Of a stretch of DNA of 64,000 nt, positions 1 to 13,589 are shown one piece after another. Both the position numbers and the translations under genes were made by a program. The notes under the pieces were generated by a model, which was given only the letters and a program-made list of their open reading frames with translations, made no database searches and had not been told where the DNA came from. Every line of letters starts with the position of its first letter. The first letter of the stretch is position 1. This DNA is from Schistocephalus solidus (lineage: Eukaryota; Platyhelminthes; Cestoda; Diphyllobothriidea; Diphyllobothriidae), in the NCBI GenBank assembly GCA_017591395.1, contig WEDG01011442.1, positions 1-64,000 of the forward strand. The letters are read 5' to 3'.

Positions 1-34
1 AAATTGACGGTCGACACCGCCATGTCGGAGGTAC

Positions 35-416
35 GGTATAACGTCTTTGCCATATAAGCTCATACTAATGCGTAGTACTTGTTGTTTGTAGAATGGGCAC
101 TACGCGGTTATTTCACAGTGGTTGATTGTCTTCGACCCAAGTGTTCATTGAAATTTCGGGTCTGACCCTAAAAAGTCATGTCCGAAGCACCTGACTCCAT
201 GTCCTGCACTAATAATTTCAGAAATTATTTACCCGATTATTCTCTGGAGTCCATATACCAGAAACCGCATAGAGAACGCTGGGGACCCGCTGAGGAGCCG
301 AAACCCCCTCGTTGCTGTGTCACACGCGGCAGAACATCGGCGAAACACGTGTCTGGGCTTTTCGAAGCTAGCGTATCTGGTGTCGAAAGTACATGGTATA
401 ACGTCTTTGCCATATA
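35..416 (+). repeat. 22-bp perfect direct repeat pair
   Basis: ggtataacgtctttgccata plus two bases occurs at 35-56 and again at 395-416. The second copy runs into the TA microsatellite. It could be the edge of a tandem repeat beginning outside the window. Confidence 0.6.
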
Positions 417-432
417 TATGTATATTAATATA

Positions 433-464
<32 letters not shown>

Positions 465-465
465 A
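413..465 (+). repeat. Interrupted (TA)n microsatellite
   Basis: TA runs broken by single G, C and A changes. The open frames here are Ile/Tyr artefacts of the repeat. Confidence 0.9.
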
Positions 466-3400
466 TTTCCTAGGGAGCCACCCGCACACCTCCGCCGTGG
501 CATGTCTTTGACTTCGAGAGCGTGAGAGTATTGGGTCAGACTGACAACTGATTTTCAAGTCTGCTGCGGGACGCGTGGCACGCTTCGACCGAGGACTCGA
601 TTAACGGAGCATATCGATCAGCCAGGCAGCTCATCACGCACTGCGTGAACAATTCCATGACACCACTATGCAGGCTGGCCCGCTCCTGCGCGAGCTGAAT
701 TAAAGTTACGCCGATATGCGTTGTACAGTTCCTTTATTCCGCGCCAATGGGCAGTTTGCGTAAAGATTTCCTCGGAAGCGTCCGGATCGAATAAACAGCT
801 GGTCCCGCAAAAATCGCATTCCCGTCTTCTGGTCTCAATTACCTGGGCCTCGCACATTCTCGAACGACTCGGAAATACATTCCGGACGTGAAGCAGCTTA
901 AACTCAGCACATTGCTGGACGTGCAGCTGATGTTTCTAGCGCAGGTGCCCTGATCACCAGTTACACTGCCAGAGATACCTGTCATATAATCGCCAGTCAA
1001 CACCGGAGCTTAGGGTAGACGAACGTCTTACAACACGGACGCAGAATGATTTGGGTCGTACTCTAATCTGCGGCTGCGCAAGTATAAGAGATTACCATCG
1101 AGGAAGAGCAAGCCGAATGCTCAACGGAAAATGGGAGATGACAAAGAACGTTGCAGCAGGCGACAAGGTATCCTTTTGTCGCGCAGTAGCTTTTCATGCC
1201 CGTTTAACTTGTAGCGTCCTCACTTTTCGTTCTCGCGTTCGACCATGTTCTGTGATCTTTGCTTCATCCCTGCACAAAATCCTCATGCCTAGGAAAAATC
1301 GCCGAGGCCTTTACTACAACTCCAGCTCTCATAGCATGCTAGAGGGCTTTTGAACGATACCTGTCTTCTCTCGGCAGAAACATGCTGACAAACCTGCTAA
1401 TCGAAAAACTCTCTTTGGTCCTGCAAAATCCGATAATTGATTCCTTCTCAACGTCGGTTCTCATCGCATCTTCACTACTGAGCCAAAATGAAGTTGACAA
1501 AGGCGTACGTATGTTTGTATTTATCCTGTATTCGCATTCCTTCCATAATAGCGCCTCGGCATGTTTCGCCGTTGCAAATAGCAGTATACGGCTGATATCG
1601 TCCTCCTGCCTCGCTCCTTCCAAACCACGATACGCCGTACGTCCGCGAGATCCCACTTATCACTTGTGTTCGAGGGCAGATTTTGTGCTAACTCTTTGTC
1701 GAAAGTACTATCGTATCCTGCCTGACCCCTTTTACTCGATCAATGAGTTTGTTTTTCAACTGGCTCTGTAGTTTGACGGCCGATATTAGGTCGTTGGCAG
1801 TCGCCCGTGTGGTTCTAAGTGTGCGGTCCATATTGTCTTCGATTTTTAGGACAGGTTCCTTCCGGCTTTTTGCTTTTTGCCGACCGACTCCGACACGACT
1901 TCTGTTTCCCCTCTCCTCTGAAACCTGCTCACTCTGGGTTGAAAATTACCACTGTTTTAACTATTCAGTGCGTTGTGAGTTTCTGCTGTCAAACAAACCT
2001 TATTCGGGAATTATCCACCAGCAAAGCGCTAGTTTTTCCCGATTCATGGACGAGCATAAACATTCAATTTCGCGGTCGATATCGTTGTGAGTATGAAACT
2101 GTTCCAAAATGGGTTTGGAAACGAAGATAATCTCTATAAGATAAAACCTTGTTCAAGATGCAAAGCCGAGAAGCGCAGGCTGCCTACAGTGTGATTGACC
2201 CGTCGAGGCGTGTTGTTTGGTTTTGTCTGCGGTGAGATTGGCCCGTTTTGTCAAACTGCCCTCTGGACTGACTTAACGTAATCGACAGTTTCGTTTCTAG
2301 CGAAAGCATTGGTACTGACTGTCTGTAGAAACAGAAAGCTCAATCGGTCTGTCGTGTTGAGAGTTATCTGCACATTCGGCAATTCATTTTTACATGTTTC
2401 CAATTCACCATAGATAATTGGCTGCCCCCTAGAATTTATACAAAACGCTGCTTTGTTTAGCGGCACTTTCGAATCGTTTTCCTAAGGTATATTTTGACCT
2501 AAGTAAACCGGCCAGTCTTTTTAATCAAAACCTCGTGCTGTCAAGCAGCTTTTAGGTCCCTCAGTTAGCTTATTAGTAGTTACTAGATGGCATCATACCT
2601 GGAAACGCAGATTGCAAGATAACTGAATACTGAATACTGAACTAGTAGAGTTCATAACTGGGTGTCGTAGTCAGGTGAGATAATTTAAATACCAGCGCCA
2701 GTAATGCATGGAGGATGGGAACGTTCGCAACATTAAAAGGTCCACCTAACTGTCAAAATTGGTTGACCTCACACCGCAGTCTAGATGTGTTTATAATTAT
2801 ATGCGTAATTAGGCATGAACCTCTTTTTGAGGGGACGATAACACTTGCCTCTACTAACTGTGCAAACAGCCCATCCATCAGAGGTCGCTCTGTTTTGTGT
2901 TAGCCAAATTATTGCCAGCCCTGTTTGAGTCACGAAACTCGCTGTCATTCATATGCTCGCCTTTAATTTGCAGCTTTTACTGTACGACCTGAGGAGGAAT
3001 ACTTGAAAAATTATCCTAATTTTACTTCTTGAATTTCCGAATTCTTTCAGCGCACGCTGACCTGTATCCATGTTTCTCATGATCTGAGAAACCTAGACTT
3101 GACTTTCGCACTTGAAAGTGTAGTTGTCGAAGATATGCTTTTATTTTTAGCTTTAGCTACCATGCGGCTCAGCTCGCGTAGTATTGAGAAACCACCGAGA
3201 ACAGTCTATGCTGGTGTCTTTTTACTTATTAATGAGCGGTTGACCTCAAAAGGCGTATCGTTCGGGAAAGAAAAGGGCATATTTATTGCCATTGAAATGT
3301 TTCGTGACCGCTTTTGGCTATCAGCTGCCCCTCACATAGCACAATAGTTGGGAATGTGGAAACGCCCTCGAAGTTAGAGATTTTCAGAAAAGTGTATAAA

Positions 3401-3764
3401 AGATGGCACTACGCTCATATGCTAGCAGAGGAGGGACTCTGTGCAGCTGATGCGTCTCTCGATTCAAAAGCCACAGGGCTATTCAGTCAAATTCAGTAGG
3501 TCTGGACAAAAAGAGCAGAAACGTTAAGATGTCCAGGAAGCCGGCACTAGAGGATCAAAAATACTACAAGCACGTGAGCTGGTTTTATAGCGTAACTCGG
3601 AGCTCACCAATTTTATGCTATCTATATAGGGTTCAGAACCCCGACGTTGAAAACATAGCTGGGGATTTTGGTAAAATTAATGCACCTCCTTTGTTTAAAT
3701 GCTTTGGAATAGAAGAAAGAGAGGTGTGTTGGGATTTTGGGGTCCTTTTCCGTATATGGACATA

Positions 3765-3985
3765 AGTTGGTTTATAAATTAAAATTTACTAACATAAAAT
3801 AATTACTTTTCATTAAAAACTCGAATTTCAGATAATGGCTATATCAAAAATCACATTAAAAAGGCTAAATATAAAGGTGCTTGGGGAAGGAAAGGGGATC
3901 AAAAGGGAAAATAATGAAAAATAATAACCATTACATACCATCATACGAGGTTTTCTGTCCATTTACATGGAAAACAGCATAAACT
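3765..3985 (+). repeat. Dispersed repeat shared with 52495-52695
   Basis: Starts ttggtttataaatta and continues aaaaactcgaa.ttcagata, tatcaaaaatcac.ttaaaaaggc and aaatataaagg.gctt to gtccatttaca. The same order and spacing appear at 52495-52695, just left of the Penelope remnant, so this may be a solo fragment of that element. No hammerhead-like end is seen next to it here. Confidence 0.65.
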
Positions 3986-3989
3986 CTGT

Positions 3990-6900
3990 CAGCTGTGAGA
4001 TACAGCTAGGGTGTCTATAGCTTTGGTTTGTTGATTGTGATTATTTTGCGCAAAGATCAACTTTTTCTTTGCATGGAAAGCCGTTCTTTGCTTTTACTCC
4101 TTTCTATGATTTGTTTGAAAAACACTTTCGATAGGATTGCGATCCGGACTGTTAAATAGGCATGAGGTCGAATCCGGAGGCTGGGTTTGCTGATGTCTAA
4201 ACAGTTAGGCTAGGTTTAAGATGCCTTGTACGACTGTCAAACAGTACATGGGAAATGGCCGTTGGAACGCTTTGATTTGTTCTAAATTCCAAGGAAATTA
4301 TGTTAGGTTTAAAAGTGAGGATTGGGGTTATGATTGTCACGCGCTTGTTTGACTTATCAAATAGGCGATACATTCTAGTGCAAACAGTTTGAAGATCCAA
4401 CTCGCAAATAAATGCATGACCAACACATCGTTAGATGCAGTTGCCTTAACGATCTACCTATCACGCTGATCGCACACCACCTGCCACCCTTGTGATAACG
4501 ATCACCTTCTTCCGGCAATCTTTTCTCCATGTATTGTAGACCTGTTGATGACATATCATAAACCTATGTTTCCTTTTGACTTACCACAATTAGTTTCTGG
4601 CATAAATAATGAACTGCTAGAATAACCGTGGGTATGGATGCTTTAGCACGCCTAAAACAGGTGACGGGAATAGAAACTGCCCACAATACGAGCGTAGCTT
4701 CTAGCACCCAACTTCCGGGTAAGTGCCATTAGTGGCCATGGTATTAGTGCTACAGGATTAGTTCCTATGTTAGGGTCATGCGCTTAGCGTTACCGTAAGG
4801 TCACATATTTTAGCGCGTAAGGTTCCTGACCTTGTCTCATTTAGGTGGCTACAAGGCATAAACCGTACCTCAATCGCGTACATAATATCGTAAAGATAGT
4901 TGCACATCTAGCTTTCTAAAACTCGGGTGCCGATCACAGTCCTGAGAGCTTTGAGCGTTCATTCTGGCTTTTTTAAATCCTGGTACACCTGACCCTAGTC
5001 ATTTCTTTATCATGTAAAGCTTGTCTGGGATGCATATTTTAAAATCGCATTTAAAATATACTTCTAGCTTCACCTCGGAAGACCTTTTTGAATCGCTGCA
5101 CTCCATTGCCGGACCGAGACCAGTGCAGGCCGGTCTTAATTCTGTAGACCCCATTTGCAAAACGACGGCTGCACATGGGAGAGCTTTTTTGTGGGTCGGA
5201 GGGCGATTCTGCTCAAATGTCGTAATTCCGCAAGAGTGACAGTGAACTCATACCTCGTGGGTCCTTTCCGCAAAATAGAGATGGACGTTGTTAGATCGAT
5301 TCGGTCTGTATACGTAGCCCGATGTCTGATCTCGTGAGTTTGGTTTCGGAAGAGTGCAGCATTAATTACCTTGTTCTCGCAGTTTTGGGTGGCGGTTGAG
5401 TTGCGCGATGACAGGTCTGCAGCGTACCCGAGAGCGAGCTTCGCTGTCGCAGGTCTGTATAAAGCGCAGTAGATATCCAGACACCTCTCGCGGTATAGCA
5501 ACTAATGCAACAGCCGTTCACTCGCGTTATCGTCCTTCCTTTATGTATGTTTCGTTTTCCCGCTTCTCTTCTCGGTTTATCGTAACGAGGACCTTTGAAG
5601 GTTCGCTTAAATTGTAGATAAAAATTTCGCTGCGTCGGTTCAGTTGGCTGAGGATGCCTTTAGTGAGTATTTTGCGTAAGGCTGGAAAGCGAAACTACAG
5701 ACAGATAGTCGATCAACAGAAAAGGCCAGCGGCGCTGGTTAGCGTCGGATCTGCAAAATCAACGATTTCTCCTCGCGTCACTACATTTTCTTTGAATTTT
5801 CGCGTCTGGCATTCCCACAGGCCTGTAATACCATTCTACAACTTCAGCAGTACCGTCTGAACTTTATTACTAAACTTTCCTCACCTCTCTGTAAAGTCGA
5901 CTTTCGGCCTTTTAGCCGCACGAGGAATCCATTTTTCCCGAAGTCTCAACCCCTCTTCAAAATTTCATGGATTTTGCGCTGCTCCTCTGGGGTCTGTGAA
6001 CGTGAACTCTCGTAATCCGCTCTGGTCATGCGTTTCTTTCTCTCAAATCATTGTATGAAGATTGCTTGAGTTTGATAGAGGCGATTGAACGCCCGCGTTC
6101 TCAATTTAGTGAGACCATCCAGCCGTCTGAGCTATAGAAAGTAATCCTCGCTCACGGCAATCTCCCTACGAAAGCTATGCGCCCTGATCGATTCAGCATC
6201 TCACTAGTAGCTTCTGCCAAAGGTCCGCAAGTTTTAAAGATCATAGCCGGTTTGCATCGTCAATTATGCCGCTCATCAACATTTTTTCCAAGAAGTCTAC
6301 TTTGCCAATAACAATTAAACGTTCAACGAGACGCAGCAAATTATTTAGCGTGTTCCGACATGGACGAGGTCACTTAGGAATGTGGTCAACAGCACCTCTC
6401 ACACTAGTCCATTTACTATCGTTCGATTTGGTTTAGGTGACTGCGGTTCTGCCTTTAGCCAGCGGTATTCTTCCAGGTACAAAATGCCAGTAGTAAAACT
6501 TCCCGTTCCCTTTTCTAATTTCAACTGTTTCCACTTTGAAGAACGGGTGGAATTTACGACGAAATTAAAAAGTTCCATTTAACTGCTGTTTTTTACTTTG
6601 GCGACACTGTTCATGTGGTGGACTGGCCTTAAACCTATGTTTTAGTTGATAAATCTCTGATAGTAAGACCCTTTTGAGAAGTGTAGCGTATGTGTCAGAT
6701 TTGTTGAGCGGGTCGTTTCCAGTACAGGCATTCTGATTCGGCAGTAATCATTAGCGTGCTCCTCTTGGTGAGAAATAAGTATCAAGGTGGCATGCGTAAC
6801 TATTTTATGAAATATAAAATTTACCAACTCTATTTTGTGGTTTGCAGATATTTTCATTTCATCGAAAAACGCCGTTCTTTGCTGTAGTAACACCACAGCC

Positions 6901-9047
6901 CCAAATAAAATGACGGGTAAACCAGGTCGGGCATCACGACAATGTAATTGAAGCACATCTATCTGCAACCGTTATCCAGTCACAAATAGTTCGAGATTTT
7001 CTTAATAATTTGGATACTCTGAGTGATTTTTGATGCAAGGAATATAGACTTTATATCGAACCCGTGCTGTGCTAATCTCCTTATTTTACAGGCGGACTTT
7101 GCGCCAAATTCCAGATAGGGTAACGCATTCACGCTTCACTTAACCCTGCTCCAAATCCCCACAACACTAACCCTCTAGGATTTACTGGCAAGAATTCACA
7201 GGTTGTTGTCTTGTACTTATTGCTCCAGCGTCGTCCGCCCCACCCGCCTTCGGTGAATATATAGTACAAAGCCCGTGTTTATCATGCAGGACTCAAGCAA
7301 TATATTCATTTGGCGCAGGCGTATGTTCAGTTAACCTTCTTGGTTTGTAGGGGTAGGTGGCGAAAGCAAGATGGATGCCATATATAAGGGGTTAGAGTTT
7401 CGCGTCCTGTTACGTTCCTGTAAATCCCTTTATTAACACTTTATTCCTGTGAGACACGCCACGGGTTATCTGCCGCTGACCCCGGGCGATACCATATCGC
7501 TGCCCCTGTATTTATTATCAATAGAACAAGATTCAATATCGTCGTTCATCCTGACTGCTGCAGCAGGATGTCTGCTCAATGGAAGAAAGAGACTCTCTGT
7601 CGGTTAAGGTTCTGCGATCCGCTGGACTTCTCTTCAGGCCCAAAATGGGATTGAATGGGATACCTCCTCGTCAAATAGTAGCTGCATCTAGTCTCCGTAA
7701 TTGTGTTTCCACCTTTATCAAGGCAAAACGGACCCAGAAGTCCTGGCTGCTTTCATGTCTGAAAAGCTATCAGCAAAGCTCATCGGGCGGTGACACTGTA
7801 GCCCGCCTACGCGCCCAGGCGCGTTTTTCGAAGGCCCTGACCCATCCTGCGACCTTTTCTGCAACTTCATAGTTATTGCCCCAGAAGTCCCTTGCCGTAA
7901 AGAAATTGCAGTGATTTAGGTGACAATTAATTAGTGTCTTCGGTGAAATAGATTTATTTTGATGGTGATGCTTCCTCAAAAACTTTCCGGTTCTCTTATT
8001 GTTCAATTACTTGAAGCGCAAAACCGGAAGTTCGATTTGTTGCTCCTTTCAGCAACCGTACTTTGTGGAGGCCAATGCTTCCGGAGAACCGTCTGCGTTG
8101 TCAACAGTCATCTGATGGGTTAAGCTTGAACCTTTTAATCGTTATTTTGTATCAGTTGACTTGCCGCATTAGTGTCAGGTGAGCCTCGTTGTCACGGTTT
8201 CGACAGAATTGCATGCTTCTGCCAAAGTCCTCTCCCCCGTTCTCTATGTGGTTATGAAGATTTGTAATGAGTGAACGAGTAGTCACTGTGTCAAGTTTAT
8301 TTGTGGACCACACCAGTGGTGTGCCTATCATTTGTGTTCCTCTCCCATGACGATCAGATGTGTATCTGCTTTCTGTGCGTTTTGCGGAAGTTGCTAGTCT
8401 GATTCTAGCTCCCGAGCGCCCATTTCTAACAGGGCCGCAACTCCTCGTTAGGTTTCTTCAGCATATTTTGATATCTCCAGCATGTAACATATATTTCTAC
8501 TAACAAGCAATACCAGGTATTTCGGTCTGCTGCAGCGGATCCCATGTTTCTATCCCTCGGCGTGAACTGCCGTCGGCAGTCCATACCGACACTGCAAATC
8601 AAACGTTGTTCCAACAAATAAGAACATCTCTCTGCTGCTCTTCCTCCCTTCAAAATTCCTACAAAGCTGTGTAACGCCATAGAGGTTAACCATATTTACC
8701 GGACGCGGGAATCACCTCCCTAGGCGCAGTTCTCCGTATCTGGGATTCCAGCAAGCTATGCAAACCCTCTCGTCTGCCACATCCACCCTCCCTCCTCCTC
8801 CTCGCTGCGTTATTTTATTTGGTGCAGCACCATTTCATATCAGCCCACTCTCGGAAATGTTTCTCTGCCATCACCAGGCGGGCAAGACTAGGCTGGCTAC
8901 TCATCACTCAGACGCCGTGATGCACCGGAATCTGGCCAAAAATCAATTCCTTTCAAAATTAGCGTGCTGCTGTGGATCAAAATTAATTCACGCAAAAGTC
9001 CACATTATCACGCTCTCATAAAAGTGCGCATGTTACCCACTGCGTTG
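3990..9047. other. No recognisable gene
   Basis: Short open frames up to 121 codons (for example 5136-5501 minus and 7579-7872 plus) show no known motifs. Exons of the CUE/Smr gene could lie here, but none can be supported. Confidence 0.5.
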
Positions 9048-12000
9048 ACAGTCTCGACCGTCGATTTTCGACGAGGTCCACCGTTCGCACACCAGGTGGT
9101 GCAGGACGGTGGACTTTGCGCGCAGGACTAGTTTTGGCGGTGTTAGGTACTTTCAGGCCGCGCTGTTTCTGCACTCTCCTCCTCACCTGAGCTCCGGCGT
9201 CGTGGGCACAGAGTCAAGAAAACCAGATGAGAGAGCTGGCGAGGTGACTGTGCGCGGCCGGGAGCCGCCCATGGTGTACCGCAGTCACACCTGGCTCGGA
9301 TCCCACGGAGTGCGAGCGCATGCAGCGCCACATTAAGCAGGAGCCATTGGTGCCCGACCGAGTCCGCCGTAGTCAGCTACCTATGGCGGCACACATTACT
9401 GGGCTGACCTCGCGGTCCGAGTTATCTTTGTCAGTTTCTGTAACCTTCCAAGCTCACGGCTTTGTAGCGCATGATAGCTTCAAGCGCGTCAGATTGTTTA
9501 TAGGAGGAAAATGCTCTGAGCTGTTTACTTTCACTCTCTCCATCCCCACATCATCAGACCACCATCCGAGCCAGACAGTTGTCTGAGGTGGGAATGGGCG
9601 ATGATCGACGGGTCGGCATACCTGTTTTCACGAGGCACAGCACGACCTGGCCCCCATAACGCACATGCCAGGATTTACTTACTCAGGGATATGGAGGAGC
9701 GATCGCCGTCTGACTCCCAGTCCACTGGTCAGCCAGTCGGACACGCACATACACTATACACGGGGCCGACTGCGTGTTCTGGTGGAAGCGTCAGATTGCA
9801 GCCTTCCAGCCACGGTTTCTAGGACACGTTGATTTTATCAGGTACATGATGATGACTGTTAGGGGATGTCTAGTGTATTGCTAGATGGTGTGGGCTGATG
9901 TGATTTAGCCTTCGGTGGTTTACCGCAGGTTATCGTTGAGGCGCATGTGTCCCAATAGGCGCAGTGCAGTGATGCGAGAGCAATGGAGGTGGTGGGCGAT
10001 CTAGAAGTCGGTTCATCAGCTTCCGTGCGATGGGATTCACGGTGACCGACCAGACTGATGCGGTGGAGTTGAGTTGCGGGCGCATTGTGGGCGAGGAACG
10101 ATCTGGTAGAGGCTGGGGGATGTCATTCACGGTAGTGCGAATGGCAGTGGCGGTAAAATGGCAGGAGCGAGGGTGTGCATGATGTATTGTTGTTGTCATT
10201 GCGGTGAATTCCGCTGTCATGGATGCGCATGACCGAATAAATCCCGTGCGATGAGTGAAGGCGAGGACAGCGATGACAGTGGAGGTGACGATCTCTGCGT
10301 GCGTTGTGTGTTCCAGGATGAGTTCAGGGCGTCTCTCGCGATGGATTCGCAAGTGACCGACCAGGCCGATGCGTGAGGTGAATGCGCGGTCGCATTGAGG
10401 ACAGTTTTTAGAGATTCCCCATCGCTTATGGTGGTGGTGGTGGTGGTAGTAGTGGGGGCGAAGGTGGTGGTGGGGGTAACAGGTTATGAGCAGAGGGATG
10501 TGGTCCGTATGATGGGGGTAATAGAATTGATGCCAGGAGTGAGGGTGAGTCTGAAGGAGGGTTAGCAGAATACTGACGTAGAAGATGGATCTGTAGGATT
10601 GTTGGCGCATTGCCCTCCGATGATGTCCAACAAGGTTGATTCGCGCACGGAAGACGCGCTGACAGCGCCGGCATGTTGGCAGGGCCGGCATCGACGAGTC
10701 GGTCCGGGGTGCTGATGACTTTTGTGCCGCTCTTTTGGCCTTATCGGCGATCTGGTTGGCCTCGTAGATTTCGAACCAGTCTTCACGGATCTCTTTCCAT
10801 GCCGGTCTATCCTGCGGTGAGTCCTCCTGGTCGCGTGGTTGATTTGGCAGTTTCTTCAGCGATTTCTTCAAAAGCGTCCTTAGTAGCATCGTTTTCGACC
10901 CTCCCTCGGTATCAACCCGCATGCGACATCTCAGTAGAAAAGCCGTTTGGGTAGTCGCTTTGTCGTCCATTCTTACCAGGTGGCCACTCCATCGCAGTTG
11001 CACCCGTGCCTCCGCACGGCGGGATGCCGAGGATTCCGGTCCCGCTCAGACTTCCGTGTCCGGTATCCCTGTTCTTGCCATCTCAGCTTCATGTGACCGC
11101 GCTGAGGATGGCAGCGATTCAGCTTATTGCTTGGTTCTGAGTAGATCGTTCCAGATTCGCTCGATAGTATCGTCAAGATCGGCGCTGTGCATCTTCCGTT
11201 TGGCGTCTCAAGCGAATACCGTGGCGATTCCACACGGAGGCCTGCAACGGGCAGAAAAGCCCATGATTAGCTTTGGAGATCCATTGGGCACCCTTTGTCA
11301 TCGATTCTCGTGTAGCTTGACAGCGTGCTTCCTAGATAAGCAAAGGTGTCGCACCATTTTCCACGTTCAGCACCGTTGATTCTGAGCGTGTATTCGCGCT
11401 TGGTGGTGGTTGCATGATAACCGCCATGGCTGTACTGATTCTCATCTAAAATCGAGCCTGCTGTGACTAGGTCCATACTCCTTTTGCGCGTCCGAGGACT
11501 CTCGAGGGCGGTGGACTCTGATTACATTTCGCAGTTGACGTCATCGTGTCTCCGCGGTAAGCATTTTCATCTGGAGCATGTAGCGTCCTCCAGTTTCTCG
11601 TTGATTTGGCTTTGTTCAACTCAAAACAGTGAGCAAGCAAATTTAACAAAAGTTTATGACTTACCTGGCGGCCTTCTACCTGGGCCTTCGTCGGGTTTGC
11701 AGTCGGAGTCTCATCTGGAGATGACGAGTGTGATCTGTCCAACCATCGGCATCGCGGATCGCCTTTGGTTACCAGCATCGTCCTGTCGATCTGCCTCCGG
11801 ACGAGAACATATTCCAGCAGATGCCAGCGCCGTGACCGAGGGTGCATCCACGTGGCCTTCTCCCGCGCTCGGTAGGCGAATGAAGCTGTTGGTCAGCAGG
11901 AGACGGTGTTCCGCACACATTTGCAGAAGAAGGCGGTTATCGTTACAGCTACCGAGACCGTGGGGACTCAGCAATCCCTCGCCAGGGCAGCATGGTCCGT

Positions 12001-12870
12001 CCTGACGCGGGCGTTGAGGTCGCGATGACAATTAACTTGTCTTCTACGGAACAGTCGAGCAGGGCGTGCAGGTCCTCGTAGAATTCGTCCTTCGCCGCAT
12101 CTGATCTCGTCATTGGGGTAGCGTAGGCGCTGATGATGGTGGCAAACTGGTCTCCCCGAAGAGGCAAGCGGAGGCCATCAGGCGATCATTGATACCCTGT
12201 GGCAGACAGGCAGACGTCTCACAATGTCGTTCCGAATGGCAAAGGCAACACCGGCGTCGCGTCACTCTGCCTTTGGCCGGCCGCTCCAGAAGAAGTTGTA
12301 GCCGGCACCCACCTCCTCCAGTTGACCCTGCTCAGAGAATCGGGTCTCGCTGAGCGCATCAATGTCCACCTTGTAGCGCGCCAGTTCCCGAGCGACAAGC
12401 TCCGTCCTCCGTTCTTGCCGGTTGCTCCTAGGATTGTCTAAAAGGGAACAAGCATTCGAGGCTGCTAGTGTGAGCGGACTCACCCGAGCAGCCCGGAGGG
12501 TATGGCGCTGGGGACGCGTGTTGTTCTTTGTTTTGAGTTTTACGACCGCGAATTTTTGGATCTCGTAAGCCACGGCCGGCTGCAGAAGACGTGATAACCA
12601 GCATTTGTTTTAGGGCACCTTCTGCTAGCCCTCTTCATCCGCGAGGAGGCAAGCAGCGCTGTCCCTAAACTAGGTCTGTTCCGGACATCCCAGACGGCAG
12701 CCGAACTCCACTACGGGTCGTAGGTTTTCGGTTTTTATGCGGAGAACGATCCGAAATAGCCTGGGACTGCGCCTAATGTTGTCGCCCCCACCGTAGAATT
12801 TTTCGAGGCGGAGGTGGGAAGTTCGGATTCAGACATACCGGGCGTGGAGGCAACACACAACACCGGAGCG
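9048..12870 (-). mobile_element. Decayed RTE-like LINE lacking the RT core
   Basis: Read on the minus strand from about 12.87 kb. Endonuclease pieces at 12262-12573 (N-A-C-S-L-L-D-N, D-A-L-S-E-T-R), 11949-12167 (I-I-S-A-Y-A, F-Y-E-D-L-H-A-L-L) and 11467-11847 ([13 protein letters not shown]) are in different frames. At about 11470 the sequence jumps to the end of the reverse transcriptase (F-A-Y-L-G-S-T-L at 11267-11476), so the catalytic palm is deleted. The tail at 9930-11003 reads L-R-W-S-G-H-L-V-R-M-D and then C2H2-type fingers (C-P-Q-C-D-R-A-F with G-H-L-R-I-H). The untranslated end runs to about 9048. It cannot move on its own. RTE/Bov-B-like is the best clade guess from the layout. Confidence 0.8.
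9930..11003 (-). pseudogene. LINE ORF C-terminus with C2H2 zinc fingers
   Basis: A 357-codon open frame, the longest in the window. It begins L-R-W-S-G-H-L-V-R-M-D-D, typical of the region after the RT in this LINE group, then a Lys/Arg-rich part with Y-E-A-N-Q-I-A-D-K-A-K-R. Two finger motifs follow: C-R-R-C-Q-R-V-F...H-H and C-P-Q-C-D-R-A-F...H-L-R-I-H, probably nucleic-acid binding. A His/Tyr-rich stretch at 10400-10550 comes from a GGT-type simple repeat. A further finger seems to have lost its Cys residues. It is open but part of a dead element, so not a host gene. Confidence 0.75.
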
Positions 12871-13439
12871 TGGCCGCTGAAAAGAACGACTTCGAGGACA
12901 GTGTGGGAGTTTGGGGTAAAAACTCATGTAAAACTCATCTAAATCTGACAACTTTTGATGGCTCACTAAATTACCCGTTTTCAAAACCTCTTATAGGTGT
13001 CGCACCTTTACTTACAGTAACCTTACCTAGTAAACTTTCTTATGACCCAACTATCGCTCTGAATGCGCCTATTTTTCCGCAGCTTTTTCGTTCTATTTCC
13101 TGATCAGATAGGGCTGATTCAGCCGTCACTAACCATCTCTCCCGTCGACGGATATTTTTCGACGATTTTCTTCATATGCCTTTGTGCATGCACCTCGGCC
13201 AACAGGAGACTCACAGTGTCCTTTGCTGCAGTGGACGTATGTTGCTTGTTTCAAAAAGAAACCTTCCTCAGGCTCGGCTATAGTGGTTAAGTACCCAAAC
13301 AGTAAACCATGCAATTATGGTGCAACCGTGCTGGTAGCAGCAGTTCCCTCTTTAAACTAAACTGGGCTACTACTCGTATAAATTAATTATTTAATGTCGG
13401 TTACTGGGTCTGGATAACCTATATATGAGCGACCGTTAA

Positions 13440-13585
13440 TCGGCCAGGTTTATTAGGGTTATGATTAAGGGTAAGATAAGGTTTGGGTCCAAGTGTAGGT
13501 GAGTTTATGCTGTGTTAACGTAAGGGTTATAGGCAGGTTTGGGGTTAAGCTTAGGGTTAATATTAAGGGTTAGATTAGTGTTAGA
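13440..13585 (+). repeat. Degenerate telomere-like GGGTTA tract
   Basis: More than ten scattered variants of tagggtta/aagggta/gggttaa occur in 145 bp, all with the G-rich strand on plus. The spacing is irregular, so this is decayed interstitial telomere-like or satellite sequence, not a true telomere. Confidence 0.5.
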
Positions 13586-13589
13586 GGAA

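Larger units (their letters stand above)
1..3760. other. No recognisable gene
   Basis: Only short open frames up to 129 codons, on overlapping strands, with no domain, splice pattern or mobile-element motif that I recognise. It contains the 22-bp direct repeat and TA tract listed separately, and a small gaatact tandem at 2625-2640. Confidence 0.6.
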
